A stretch of DNA of 64,000 nt from DASQFI01 sp963780895 (GTDB lineage: Bacteria; Acidobacteriota; Vicinamibacteria; Vicinamibacterales; SCN-69-37): the NCBI GenBank assembly GCA_963780895.1, contig CAWAEG010000006.1, positions 248,001 to 312,000 on the forward strand. The letters are read 5' to 3'. Positions 27,858 through 37,039 of the stretch are shown here, piece by piece. The position numbers were made by a program, and so were the translations under genes. The notes beneath the pieces were generated by a model. That model was not told the origin of the DNA. It searched no databases and was given only the letters and a program-made list of their open reading frames with translations. Position 1 is the first letter of the stretch. Each line of letters opens with the position of its first letter.

Positions 27858-28628
27858 TTGCGTTCCCGGTTCCTGCTGACCATTCTGCTGATGTCCCTCG
27901 CCGGGGCCGTTCCCGTATCGGCGAGCCCGCTCGACATCACGGACATCATCGGGCAGTGGCAGAACGCCGTCGGCGGACCGCTCACCCTTGCCGACAACCA
28001 GGCCGGACAAGGGGTCGATCGGATTCGGTGGGGCGCCCGTACCGGGTGGAGTATGGAGGGCAGCGGCTACGATTTCACGCCGGGCGGCAACATCCTGGGT
28101 GTGACGGTGGGCACGCCGTTCGTGCTCGGTACGTTCACCCACCACAATCAGACGATTCCGCTCGGGACGGAGATCACCGCCGTCCAGTACGCCATCCAGT
28201 TTCAGACGAATGGGCTTCCGGGTGTGCTGGGAACGACGCTCAACTTCTTCCACAACGAGACGCCGAACACGCCCCCGCCGAACTGCCCGCCCGGGACCAT
28301 CGGCATGCTCTGCGCGGATGTCGTGACTATGAGCGCCGCGTTCGTCGGCGGACCGGTGACCGTCGGCAACGAGATCTACACGTTCACCCTGCTCGGCTTC
28401 TCGCCCGATGGCGTGAACTTCAACTCGTCGTATCTCTCGCAGGAACTGGCAAGCAACACGACGAAGCTCTACGCCGTCGTGTCGTCGAAGCTGGTTGCCA
28501 CGCCGGAGCCCGCGGCCCTGCTGCTGCTCGGATCCGGTCTCGCCGCGGCGGCCGCCGCCGCCCGCCGGATGCGCACCCGGCGCGCCGCACGCAGCGCTAC
28601 GCCGATCGCAGCGCCAACACAGGATTGA
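27858..28628 (+). CDS. PEP-CTERM sorting domain protein
   Basis: Starts at a TTG, six bases after AAGGAAGG. Signal peptide FLLTILLMSLAGAVPVSASP. The body is a beta-rich secreted domain of about 200 residues (TPFVLGTFTHHNQTIPLGTEITAVQYAIQF) with a Cys-Pro-rich loop. The C-terminal sorting signal is ATPEPAALLLLGSGLAAAAAAARRMRTRR. The last ten or so residues extend past a usual end and are encoded by the remnant of an ABC permease gene on the opposite strand, so the original stop may have been lost. Sigma-54 control is likely from the upstream promoter. Confidence 0.85.
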   Translation: MRSRFLLTILLMSLAGAVPVSASPLDITDIIGQWQNAVGGPLTLADNQAGQGVDRIRWGARTGWSMEGSGYDFTPGGNILGVTVGTPFVLGTFTHHNQTIPLGTEITAVQYAIQFQTNGLPGVLGTTLNFFHNETPNTPPPNCPPGTIGMLCADVVTMSAAFVGGPVTVGNEIYTFTLLGFSPDGVNFNSSYLSQELASNTTKLYAVVSSKLVATPEPAALLLLGSGLAAAAAAARRMRTRRAARSATPIAAPTQD

Positions 28629-28982
28629 GACGCGCTGCCTGCCGGGCGGCACATAGCTCGCCGCGAGCGTCAGGAGTGTGCTCCGAGCGGCGGACTTCAG
28701 CCGATGGGCTCGACATTTTCGAAAAGTTGTACACGGTTTCGTAAGTCGGCATACAGTAGGCAGGAGACTCGGTCGAAGCCGGAGCCGTTTTCCGTGCCCC
28801 CCGGGTTCACGTTTTCCCCACACAGTCGCCGGCGCGACCAGAAGCACGTTTGCTGACGGTGAAGATTGCGTTGTTTCGCGCCGATACCCGGAAAGGGAGA
28901 GGATAGCGGCCGCCGTGACCAGCGGCGAGCGTGCGAGTAGACGGGTCGCGTAGCGGATGGCACGCACGATGCCCTGCAACAT
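28597..28982 (-). pseudogene. Remnant of a MacB/PADL-type ABC permease
   Basis: Only the two ends of a normally ~800-residue permease survive. The N-terminus reads MLQGIVRAIRYATRLLARSP then VTAAAILSLS, continues in another frame as NNAIFTV, then ANVLLVAPATVWG, and later FDRVSCLLYADLRNRVQLFENV. The C-terminus reads LTLAASYVP and, in another frame, RQAARLNPVLALRSA, ending at 28597. The central membrane and periplasmic part is missing, so this is an internally deleted, frameshifted relic. It overlaps the 3' end of the PEP-CTERM gene. Confidence 0.7.
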
Positions 28983-29068
28983 GTTGTCTCCTACGAGGTT
29001 GTTCGTATAGGACAGGGGTGGGTCTTGTCGGGTTGCTGGCTGTCGTGAGAGAGAGCTGAGGGCCGTCC

Positions 29069-29665
29069 ATGCGCGGGTTCTTCCTGTTGGTCGCGTTCTT
29101 CCTTGGGTGCGTGCTGATCGTCGTTCTCTTTGCGTTCGGCGCGGGGATTTCCGCGCGGCGCGAAGCGGGACAGTTCGAGCGGCAGGCGTCGCGAGCCGTT
29201 TGGCGCTTTCTGGTGCCGGGCCCGATCAAAATCAAGGAAAACCCGCTCGCCGACTCGGCAGAGACGGTCCGCGACGCGACGCAATTGTGGGTGGATCGCT
29301 GCGTCGTCTGCCACGCCAACGACGGCGGCGGCACGACGCTCGGCCGCAGCCTGCATCCGCCGGCACCCGATCTGAGAAAGGTTCCCACCCAGTCGCTGAC
29401 CGACGGGGAAATCTTCTACGCGATCGAGCAGGGCATTCCCTGGACCGGCATGCCGGCATGGGGTAACGGCAGCCAGCAAAACGAACGCGAATCCTGGGCG
29501 CTCGTCCGGTTCGTGCGCACCATTCCCAGGCTCACGCCCGCGGACCTGCGGGCCATTGAGAAGTTCGTGCCTCGCACCCCGCAACGTGTGGAGACCGATC
29601 GGCGCGCGCCCGGGCCGGCCGGCAGCAAGACCGACACGCGGCTCGAACGGCTCGCGTCCCGCTGA
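29069..29665 (+). CDS. Membrane-anchored class I cytochrome c
   Basis: 198 residues. An N-terminal membrane span (FFLLVAFFLGCVLIVVLFAFG) anchors it. One heme site CVVCH in TQLWVDRCVVCHANDGGGTTLGRSL and a methionine ligand candidate in GIPWTGMPAWG match cbb3-type small cytochromes. It lies 21 bases before a copper ATPase on the same strand. The pairing suggests a link to copper-enzyme (oxidase) assembly or to periplasmic electron transfer, but this is inference. Confidence 0.85.
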   Translation: MRGFFLLVAFFLGCVLIVVLFAFGAGISARREAGQFERQASRAVWRFLVPGPIKIKENPLADSAETVRDATQLWVDRCVVCHANDGGGTTLGRSLHPPAPDLRKVPTQSLTDGEIFYAIEQGIPWTGMPAWGNGSQQNERESWALVRFVRTIPRLTPADLRAIEKFVPRTPQRVETDRRAPGPAGSKTDTRLERLASR

Positions 29666-29686
29666 AAGACCTCGCAGAATAGACGG

Positions 29687-32095
29687 ATGACCGATCCCGT
29701 TTGCGGGATGACTGTCGATCCGGCTACTGCGCGCGGCGGCTCGCACGAATACAACGGCACCACGTATTACTTCTGTGCGCCCGGTTGCCGCGAGAAGTTC
29801 ACGGCCGATCCCGAACAGTACCTTTCGAAAAAGGCACGAGTCCCCGGCCAGGCCCACGGGCACGGCCATCACGGTCATGGGCATGGCCATGGTCACGACC
29901 CCCGGTCTGACGCCAGTTCACGACAGGTCCAGGTCCACGTGCGAGTGCCTCGGCGCGCCGAGCCGGCGGGAGCTCCCGCGGCGGGGCAATGGACGTGCCC
30001 GATGCATCCCGACGTCGTTCGCGATGGCCCCGGGAGCTGTCCGATCTGCGGGATGGCGCTCGAGCCGAGGACCGTTTCGGCGTTGCCGGAAACGAACCCC
30101 GAGCTCACGGATATGTCGCGCCGGTTCTGGGTGTCGCTGGCGCTCACGATTCCTATCGTCCTCCTCGCGATGGGGAACATGACCGCGGGCGGATGGCAGC
30201 ACCGGTTGGTGCCACCCGGCGTCGGCCCGTGGATCGAGCTCCTGCTCGCGACGCCCGTGTGCGTCTGGGCCGCGTGGCCGTTTCACGTGCGCGCGGTTCG
30301 CTCCATCGCGACGCTGAACCTCAACATGTTCACGTTGATCTCGCTCGGCGTCGTCGTTGCTTACGCGCAGAGCGTGGTCGCGGTGGTGGCGCCCGGACGC
30401 TTTCCCGCGGCGTTCCGGGATCACGCGGGCCAGGTGGCCGTGTACTTCGAGGCGGCCGCCGTCATCGTGACGCTCGTGTTGCTCGGCCAGGTGCTCGAGC
30501 TTCGCGCCCGGGGCCGCACCGGCGCGGCGATCCGGCAGCTGCTGAAGCTGGCCCCCACGTCAGCCCGCCGGGTCCGCGACCGCGGCGGCGAGGAAGACGT
30601 TCCTGTCTCGGAGGTCATGCCCGGCGATCGGCTGCGCGTGAGGCCGGGTGAACGGATCCCGGTCGACGGAGTGGTCGTCGAGGGCGCGAGTGCCGTTGAC
30701 GAGTCGATGGTCACCGGCGAGCCGATTCCGGTACACAAACATCCTGGTGACCCCGTCGTCGCCGGGACGGTGAACGGCACCGGGACGTGTGTGATGCGCG
30801 CCGAACGGGTCGGATCCGAAACGCTTCTCGCACGGATTGTCGCGATGGTCGCCGACGCGCAGCGCAGCCGCGCACCGATCCAGCGGCTCGCCGATCGTGT
30901 GTCGGGCTACTTCGTGCCGGCCGTCGTCGTCGTCGCGATCGTGACGTTCCTGATCTGGAGCCGACTCGGTCCGGAGCCGCGCATGGCGTACGGCATCGTC
31001 AACGCGATTGCGGTGCTGATCATCGCGTGCCCCTGCGCCCTCGGACTTGCGACGCCGATGTCGATCATGGTCGCCAGCGGCAAGGCCGCCACGCTGGGCG
31101 TCCTGTTCAGGAACGCCGAAGCGATCGAGACCCTCGAGCGCGTGGACACGCTCGTGGTGGACAAGACCGGGACGCTGACGCAGGGCAAACCGGATCTCGA
31201 GTCGGTGAGCTGGCTGCCGGGCTTCGACGAGCAGGAAGTGCTCACGGCGGCGGCCAGTCTCGAGCGCGCCAGCGAGCATCCGCTCGCGGGCGCTATCGTG
31301 CGAGCGGCCGAGACGCGTGGCCTCACGCTGATGCCCGTCACGGAGTTCGAGTCACGGACCGGCAAAGGTGTCGTCGGCCGAGTGCAGGGTCGCCTCGTCG
31401 CGGTCGGCAATCTCGGGCTCCTGCGCGACCTCGGGATCGACGATTCGGAGCTCGCGCGGAAAGCGGAGACGCAGCGGGCCGAAGGCCAGACCGTCGTGCT
31501 CGTCGCGATCGATGGCCGGCCGGCCGGATTGCTCGGCATCGGTGATCCGATCCGCGTGAGCGCCGTCGATGCGATCCGGACTCTTCGCACGGACGGCATC
31601 CGGATCGTGATGGCCACAGGCGACAGCAAGACGACCGCGAAGGCCGTCGCGCGCCGGCTCGGCATCGACACGGTCCTGTCGGAAGTGCTCCCCGCCGACA
31701 AGCTGAGGGTCGTGCGCGATCTGCAGGCCGAGGGCCGGACGGTTGCGATGGCCGGCGACGGGATCAACGACGCGCCGGCGCTGGCCGCGGCCAACGTCGG
31801 CATCGCCATGGGCACCGGGACCGACGTCGCGATGGAAAGCGCGAGCGTGACGCTCGTCAAAGGCGACCTCCGCGGGATCGTCCGCGCGCGCCGCCTGTCG
31901 CGCCAGACCATGTCGAACATCCGCCAGAATCTGTTTTTCGCATTCTTGTACAACGTCCTCGGCGTCCCAGTCGCGGCGGGCGTGCTCTATCCCTGGCTCG
32001 GATTGCTGCTGAACCCCATGATCGCGGCCGCGGCGATGAGCCTGAGCTCCGTTTCCGTGATCGGCAACGCGTTGAGGTTGCAGAGAGCGGCGTAG
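29687..32095 (+). CDS. copA: Copper-translocating P1B-type ATPase with N-terminal YHS and His-rich domains
   Basis: 802 residues. Order: a YHS metal-binding domain (MTDPVCGMTVDPATARGGSHEYNGTTYYFCAPGC), a His-Gly linker (HGHGHHGHGHGHGHD), a second Cys site (WTCPMHPDVVRDGPGSCPICGM), then the P1B core: IIACPCALGLATP, DKTGTLTQGK, GDGINDAPALAAANVGIAMGTG. The last membrane helices have YN (AFLYNVLGVP) and MxxSS (AAAMSLSSVSVIGNAL), the copper(I) pattern of CopA-type pumps. Likely Cu+ export or delivery to the periplasm. The symbol is by subfamily; a role in oxidase maturation (CtpA/FixI-like) is possible given the cytochrome neighbour. Confidence 0.9.
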   Translation: MTDPVCGMTVDPATARGGSHEYNGTTYYFCAPGCREKFTADPEQYLSKKARVPGQAHGHGHHGHGHGHGHDPRSDASSRQVQVHVRVPRRAEPAGAPAAGQWTCPMHPDVVRDGPGSCPICGMALEPRTVSALPETNPELTDMSRRFWVSLALTIPIVLLAMGNMTAGGWQHRLVPPGVGPWIELLLATPVCVWAAWPFHVRAVRSIATLNLNMFTLISLGVVVAYAQSVVAVVAPGRFPAAFRDHAGQVAVYFEAAAVIVTLVLLGQVLELRARGRTGAAIRQLLKLAPTSARRVRDRGGEEDVPVSEVMPGDRLRVRPGERIPVDGVVVEGASAVDESMVTGEPIPVHKHPGDPVVAGTVNGTGTCVMRAERVGSETLLARIVAMVADAQRSRAPIQRLADRVSGYFVPAVVVVAIVTFLIWSRLGPEPRMAYGIVNAIAVLIIACPCALGLATPMSIMVASGKAATLGVLFRNAEAIETLERVDTLVVDKTGTLTQGKPDLESVSWLPGFDEQEVLTAAASLERASEHPLAGAIVRAAETRGLTLMPVTEFESRTGKGVVGRVQGRLVAVGNLGLLRDLGIDDSELARKAETQRAEGQTVVLVAIDGRPAGLLGIGDPIRVSAVDAIRTLRTDGIRIVMATGDSKTTAKAVARRLGIDTVLSEVLPADKLRVVRDLQAEGRTVAMAGDGINDAPALAAANVGIAMGTGTDVAMESASVTLVKGDLRGIVRARRLSRQTMSNIRQNLFFAFLYNVLGVPVAAGVLYPWLGLLLNPMIAAAAMSLSSVSVIGNALRLQRAA

Positions 32096-32134
32096 CACTG
32101 GGGCAGTATCTGTCGTAAATTCGGGAGCCAAGAG

Positions 32135-32599
32135 ATGGCGCAGAAGGAAAGTGCGGGCCTGCTGCTGTACCGCCGGCGAAACGGATCGGTGGAGGTGCTG
32201 CTGGCCCACCCCGGCGGACCGTACTGGGCGACGCGCCACGAGGGCGCATGGACGATTCCGAAGGGCGGCATTCACCCGGGCGAAGACCCGCTGCAGACGG
32301 CCATCCGCGAGTTCAAGGAAGAGACCGGATTCGATCCGTGCGGTCCGTATCTCTCGCTCGGCCGAATCACGCAGCGCAGCGGCAAGATCGTGCACGCCTG
32401 GGCCTTCGAAGGCGACTGCGAACCGTCCGCCATCAACAGCGCCACGACCACCACTGAATGGCCGCCCCGCTCGGGACGGCGCATCGAGATTCCCGAAGTC
32501 GATCGTCTGGAGTTCTTTTCGGCTGACGACGGCAAGCGGGTGATCAATGTCGCTCAGGCCGAGCTGGTGGACCGGCTGTTGAGCCTGATTGAAGACTAA
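32135..32599 (+). CDS. Nudix hydrolase
   Basis: 154 residues with a complete Nudix box, GGIHPGEDPLQTAIREFKEETGF. It begins MAQKESAGLLLYRRRNGSVEVLLAHPGGPYWATRHEGAWTIPKG, typical of small stand-alone NTP/Ap4A-type Nudix proteins of the MutT class. The substrate cannot be told from sequence. It converges with the APC permease after 23 bases. Confidence 0.92.
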   Translation: MAQKESAGLLLYRRRNGSVEVLLAHPGGPYWATRHEGAWTIPKGGIHPGEDPLQTAIREFKEETGFDPCGPYLSLGRITQRSGKIVHAWAFEGDCEPSAINSATTTTEWPPRSGRRIEIPEVDRLEFFSADDGKRVINVAQAELVDRLLSLIED

Positions 32600-32622
32600 A
32601 CGCTCGCGATCCGCAGATTCAC

Positions 32623-34530
32623 CTAACCGACATGGATTCTCGGCCGCCGTTCCGGGTCGGCTTCCGCTTTCCGTAGCACCTCGCGCGCGACAGGTGCGGT
32701 ATCCCCTTCGCCGAACGCCAGGAACTTCAGCAGATACGCGAGGGGATTGCCTTCGGTCCATCCGAAGTAGGCGTGTGGAATCCCGCCCGTGATGTCTCGC
32801 AGATCGAGGAGCAGTCCCGCGATGGCGTTGGGGATTGCGGGACTCGTCGATCGGAGCACGCGAAAACCGCCCACCTCGACGCCGCGGACGTTCAGCACGT
32901 CGGAAAAGTCGGACGCGTCTCCGGGACTCACTTCGAGGAACAGCACCCGCTCGTCCTCGGGCAGATGGTGCGAACGTCGCGCTTCCTCCAGCTTGCGCGC
33001 GTACTCGGCGGGCTGGCCGGTGTTTGGACGGCTCGCGATGATCCGGAGCGACCCGCCTCCGCCGGCGGCCCGGATGAACCGCTCGGCCGGCTCATCGTAG
33101 GCGACGCCCTCGATCCGGATTTCCGTGGATCGCAGCACGCGCGAGACGAGCGACGACGCCACGATCGCCACGATGAACCAGCCGGCGATCTTGATGCCTT
33201 CGGGCCGTTCCAGGATGTTGAGCGCCGTCGCGTACACGAACACGCACGACACGGGTACGAAATACCGCCGGCGCTCGGGATGGGCGATGGCGACGGCGAC
33301 GGCCGCCGACGTCATGAGCATCAGGACGCCCGTGGCGTACGCGCCGCCCTGCGCGTTGACGTTGGCGCCGAATACGATCGTCACGAGGATGCCGATGGCG
33401 GTGATGATCAGGACGAGCGGACGGGTCGCCCGCGCCCAGTCGGGGGCCATGCCGTATCGCGGCAAGTACTGCGGGACGAGGTTCAACAGCCCGGCAAGCG
33501 CGGATGCTCCCGCGAACCAGAGCGTGCCGATCGTCGCGAGGTCGTAGAGCGTACCGAACGTGTCCCCCAGGTCGCGGTGCGCCAGAAAGGCCAGCGCGCG
33601 GCCGTCTGCCAGCCCGCCCGGCTGCAGCGCCGTGGCCGGAATCATCGTCGTCGTGACGATGGCGCTGCCGACGAGCAGGACCGTCATGATGAGCGCCGCA
33701 GCGGTCAGGAGCTTTCGCGTGTTCGCGATTCGCGACTCGAGCACGGCGCGTTCGTCCGGGCCCTCACCTTTGACCAGCGGCATGACCGCGACGCCGGTCT
33801 CGAAGCCCGAGAGTCCGAGCGCGAGTTTCGGAAAGAGCGCGATGGTCAGCACCAGCATCATCCAGGGGCTCTGCTGCGTGGCCATCAGGTTGCGGCGCCA
33901 GTCGCCGATCGCGGTTGGATGCTGCACGAGCAGCACGAGCTCCCACCCGATGACGACGACGTTCACGGCGATGTACACGATCACCAGGAGCACCGCCACC
34001 CAGATCGCTTCGCGAAACCCGCGAAGAAAGATGCCTCCAAGCGCGACGAGCAGGAGGCACGTCACGACGATCGGATGGTTGATCCAGTGCGGCACGAACG
34101 GGTTTTCGATGATGTGCGCCGTCGCGTCGGCGGCCGAGAGCGTGATCGTGATGACGAAGCTGGTCGCCGCGAACCCGAGCAGGCACAGAACCAGCCCCTT
34201 GCCTCGCCAGCGCGGCAGCAACTCCTCGAGTACCGACAAGCTGCCCTGGCCGTTCGGGCTCAAGGCGGCGATCCGGTGATAGACGGGCAGCGCGCCGAAC
34301 AGCGTCAGGAGCACGAGCAGCAGCGTCGCGAACGGCGAGAGGTATCCGGCGGCGAGAAACGCGATGCTCGGCTGGTAGCCGAGGGTCGAGAAGTAGTCCA
34401 CCCCCGTGAGGCACATCACCTGCCACCAGGGCGCGGTGTGACGAGGGCGTGCCGGCTGGGGGCTGTCGCCGAGCTCGGCCAGAAACCACGCGCTGAAACC
34501 CGATCGGGACCGGCCGCGCCGGTGGGACAC
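32623..34530 (-). CDS. APC-superfamily amino-acid permease-like transporter
   Basis: About 635 residues. The membrane part (residues about 30-480) has twelve or so spans, with the family-like opening MCLTGVDYFSTLGYQPSIAFLAAG, and GLSGFETGVAVMPLVKG resembling the substrate-binding helix 6 region. The C-terminal 150 residues are a soluble domain (RIEGVAYDEPAERFIRAAGGGGSLRIIASRP...). The given start is a GTG (MSHRRGRSR) 23 bases after the upstream methyltransferase stop; it is the first candidate compatible with that gene and could be slightly different. The substrate is unknown. Confidence 0.8.
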   Translation of the reverse strand: MSHRRGRSRSGFSAWFLAELGDSPQPARPRHTAPWWQVMCLTGVDYFSTLGYQPSIAFLAAGYLSPFATLLLVLLTLFGALPVYHRIAALSPNGQGSLSVLEELLPRWRGKGLVLCLLGFAATSFVITITLSAADATAHIIENPFVPHWINHPIVVTCLLLVALGGIFLRGFREAIWVAVLLVIVYIAVNVVVIGWELVLLVQHPTAIGDWRRNLMATQQSPWMMLVLTIALFPKLALGLSGFETGVAVMPLVKGEGPDERAVLESRIANTRKLLTAAALIMTVLLVGSAIVTTTMIPATALQPGGLADGRALAFLAHRDLGDTFGTLYDLATIGTLWFAGASALAGLLNLVPQYLPRYGMAPDWARATRPLVLIITAIGILVTIVFGANVNAQGGAYATGVLMLMTSAAVAVAIAHPERRRYFVPVSCVFVYATALNILERPEGIKIAGWFIVAIVASSLVSRVLRSTEIRIEGVAYDEPAERFIRAAGGGGSLRIIASRPNTGQPAEYARKLEEARRSHHLPEDERVLFLEVSPGDASDFSDVLNVRGVEVGGFRVLRSTSPAIPNAIAGLLLDLRDITGGIPHAYFGWTEGNPLAYLLKFLAFGEGDTAPVAREVLRKAEADPERRPRIHVG

Positions 34531-34553
34531 GTGCGTCGTCGCGATCGGTGCGC

Positions 34554-35129
34554 TTACCTGTTGGGAATGGTCCAAAAGTAGACCGTGAAGTTGCCTGCCT
34601 GCTCGGTTCGTTCCGGCGTCCAGTCTCCCATGTCGAAGCTGTTGGAGACCACCCGCGTGCCCGGCTGGAGCTCCTTCCACAGCCGCGGACGGAGCAGCAG
34701 GTTCAAGCGGGGCATGAGGAAGAGCGTGACCACGGTCGCATCGCTGATGGGTACGGACGGATCGAAGATGTCGCCGAGGATGAACCGGACCTTGTCGGCC
34801 ACGCCGGCCTCTTTCGCGTTGGCCGTCGCCTCCTTGATGCGTTCCGGATCGATATCGATGCCGACGCCGCGCGCGCCGTATGTCCTGGCCGCCGCGATGA
34901 CGATCTTCCCGTCGCCGCAGCCGAGATCGTAGACGACGTCGGCGCTCGTGACCTTCGCCATCTTGAGCATGAGGTCAACGACCGGATCCGTCGTCGCGAC
35001 CCAGCGCACATCGGGTTTTCGAAGGGGCGGTTCCTGCGCTGCCGCGAGCGGCAGGGCCGCGAGTGCGGCAAGCAGCACGACCGGCAGTCTGGTGAGCCGG
35101 CCCGCGCGGCGGGAGACCGTAGGGCCCAT
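34554..35129 (-). CDS. Class I SAM methyltransferase with signal peptide (FAM173/lysine methyltransferase-like)
   Basis: 191 residues from the ATG in MGPTVSRRAGR. A hydrophobic segment LPVVLLAALAALPLAAAQ looks like a cleavable signal. The catalytic domain has motif I DVVYDLGCGDGKIVIAAA, GVGIDIDPERIKEA, then ILGDIFD and DATVVTLFLMPRLNLLLRPRL, which is the pattern of FAM173-like lysine methyltransferases. The C-terminus is FTVYFWTIPNR. It is closely related to the next gene upstream (35201-35810). SAM is not expected outside the cytosol, so the signal is paradoxical and may instead be an anchor. Confidence 0.83.
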   Translation of the reverse strand: MGPTVSRRAGRLTRLPVVLLAALAALPLAAAQEPPLRKPDVRWVATTDPVVDLMLKMAKVTSADVVYDLGCGDGKIVIAAARTYGARGVGIDIDPERIKEATANAKEAGVADKVRFILGDIFDPSVPISDATVVTLFLMPRLNLLLRPRLWKELQPGTRVVSNSFDMGDWTPERTEQAGNFTVYFWTIPNR

Positions 35130-35200
35130 CGGTCGAAAACACGAAGGGCCGCCCGGCACACGCCGTGCCGGACGGCCGATCGTTCTGAAAGACGGTCTGG

Positions 35201-35810
35201 CTACCGTTTCGGGATCGTCCAGAGGTAGATGTTCGCGCCGTCCACTTCCTGCGTCTTCTCGGCCGGCCAGGGCGGTTCGGCCTGCATCATGTCGAAGGCG
35301 TGGGAGACGATGCGCGTGCCCGGCTTGAGCTCCTTCTTGAGCCGCGGCGCCAGCTTGGCGTTGAGCGACGGCAGCAGGTAGAGCGTGACCACCGTGGCGT
35401 CGCCGATCTTCAGGTTCGGATCGAAGATGTCGCCCTGAATGATCTTCACGCGGTCCTGCACGTTGTTCTTCGTGACGTTTTCGTTGGCCTCCTTGACACG
35501 GACCGGATCGATGTCCACGCCGATGGCGCGCGCCCCGAACTCCTTCGCGGCGGTCACGACGATGTCGCCCGCGCCGCAGCCGAGGTCGATCACCAGGTCA
35601 TCCTTGGTGACACCCGCCAGCTTGAGCATGGCTCGGCGGACCGGCTCGCGCGTCGGCACGAAGATGACGTCCGGCGTGCGGGTCTGCGGCGGCTGGGCCT
35701 GCGCCTGGAGTGATGCATCGCTGCGTATTCGGCTGACGGGCACTAGTCGGCTGGGTCGTCGAGACCACGAACGCGACGATGAGCGTTACGACCAGAACGA
35801 GAACTCGCAT
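35201..35810 (-). CDS. Second exported class I SAM methyltransferase, paralogue (one frameshift after the signal peptide)
   Basis: The start MRVLVLVVTLIVAFVVSTTQPTS has an excellent Shine-Dalgarno (AGAGGAG, five bases upstream). The enzyme body is in the next frame, from about SDASLQAQAQPPQTRTPDV, so one base is gained or lost near 35730-35745. Motifs: DLVIDLGCGAGDIVVTAA, IGVDIDPVRVKEA, QGDIFD, DATVVTLYLLPSLNAKL, GTRIVSHAFDM, ending IYLWTIPKR. Domain order and ending match the neighbouring paralogue, indicating tandem duplication. An alternative GTG in the second frame would give a signal-less protein, leaving the excellent Shine-Dalgarno unused. Confidence 0.78.
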
Positions 35811-35902
35811 GTGAACTCCTCTGAGCATTGGGGAACTGTAGCATCATATACGGGACCGACGAGCGCAAGGCTAACAGCCGGAGGCGCAAGTCCCGCGGCC
35901 GC

Positions 35903-37039
35903 TCATCCTATCGCGGCTACGATGAGCGTCGCATCGTCCTGCGGTGAACCGCCGGTCCACGCGCCGACGGCATCGGAGACGGCACGCGCGAGACGGTCCG
36001 GGGCCTCCGCGCGGTACGCGCGGATCGTGTCGACGAGGCGATCCTCGCCGAACTCTCCGTTGTCGGGCGCGAGCGCCTCGGTGATGCCGTCCGTGTAGCA
36101 GACCAGCCGGTCGCCGCGGCCGATGTCGATGGCGCCGCTCGTGTACGTCCAGTCCGCCGTCACCCCCAGGACCAGCCCCGTCGTGGCGAGCTGCTCGGCC
36201 CGCCCGTCGGCGCGCATCAGAATCGGCGGAAAGTGCCCGGCGTTGGCGTACGCGATCGTCATCGCGTCCGTGTCGATCACGGCATAGCAGAACGTCACGA
36301 ACTTGCCCGACGCGATGTTGCGGCAGAGCAGGCGATTCACGCTCGCGCAGACGTCGTGCGGCTCGGCGGCCGCGGTCGAAAACGCGCGGACTGCCGCCTG
36401 CAGGTTCGACATGAGCAACGCGGCCGGCAGGCCTTTGCCGACGACGTCGGCAATCGACACCGCGACGCGGGTTTCGCTGAAGCGGAAGGCATCGTAGCAG
36501 TCGCCGCCGATGCCGGACGCCGGCGTCCAGAGCGCTGCCAGGCTGCAGCCTTTCACGTCGGGCATCGCCGACGGCAACAGCGCGCGCTGGATGAGCCGCG
36601 CTTCGTCGTGCTCCTTCGCGAGCCTGGCGTCGCGTCGCCGCGACGCCAGGCCCTCTTCGACCTCACGGCGGACGACTTCCACCAGCGTCAAGTCGTCCCA
36701 CGGCTTCTGGACGAAGCTCCGCGCGCCGCGGCGCATGGCCTCCACCGCCGTGTCGATGCTGCCCCAGCCGGTCATCACGACGACCGGCAAGGTGCCGTCG
36801 TGCGATCGCACGCGATCGAGCAGTTCGAGACCCTCACGCCCGGACGTCGTGTCGCGCGTGTAATTGAGATCCATGAGCAGCAGGTCGTACGGCCGTTCGA
36901 CGACCCGATCGAGCACGCCGCCGACGGAGCTGACGAGCTCCGTTTCGAATCCCGCGTCGTTCAGCAGGAGACGCAGCGCCTGCAGGATGTCGGCCTGATC
37001 GTCGGCGACGAGGACTCGAGGGGTGGGGGTCGTCAGCAA
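35903..37039 (-). CDS. Response regulator with SpoIIE/RsbU-type PP2C phosphatase output
   Basis: 378 residues from a TTG. An N-terminal receiver (VLVADDQADILQALRLLL, phosphoacceptor Asp in LLLMDLNYTRDTTSG, VMTGWGS, Lys in FVQKPWDD) is followed by a short helical linker and a PPM/SpoIIE domain with GIGGDCYDAF, SIADVVGKGLPAALLMS, CYTDGITEA and SPQDDATLIV. Such proteins dephosphorylate anti-sigma-factor antagonists under two-component control. It is divergent from a sigma-54 activator with a similar receiver (both carry LNYTRDTTSG), and may share the histidine kinase at 38980. Confidence 0.9.
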   Translation of the reverse strand: MLTTPTPRVLVADDQADILQALRLLLNDAGFETELVSSVGGVLDRVVERPYDLLLMDLNYTRDTTSGREGLELLDRVRSHDGTLPVVVMTGWGSIDTAVEAMRRGARSFVQKPWDDLTLVEVVRREVEEGLASRRRDARLAKEHDEARLIQRALLPSAMPDVKGCSLAALWTPASGIGGDCYDAFRFSETRVAVSIADVVGKGLPAALLMSNLQAAVRAFSTAAAEPHDVCASVNRLLCRNIASGKFVTFCYAVIDTDAMTIAYANAGHFPPILMRADGRAEQLATTGLVLGVTADWTYTSGAIDIGRGDRLVCYTDGITEALAPDNGEFGEDRLVDTIRAYRAEAPDRLARAVSDAVGAWTGGSPQDDATLIVAAIG

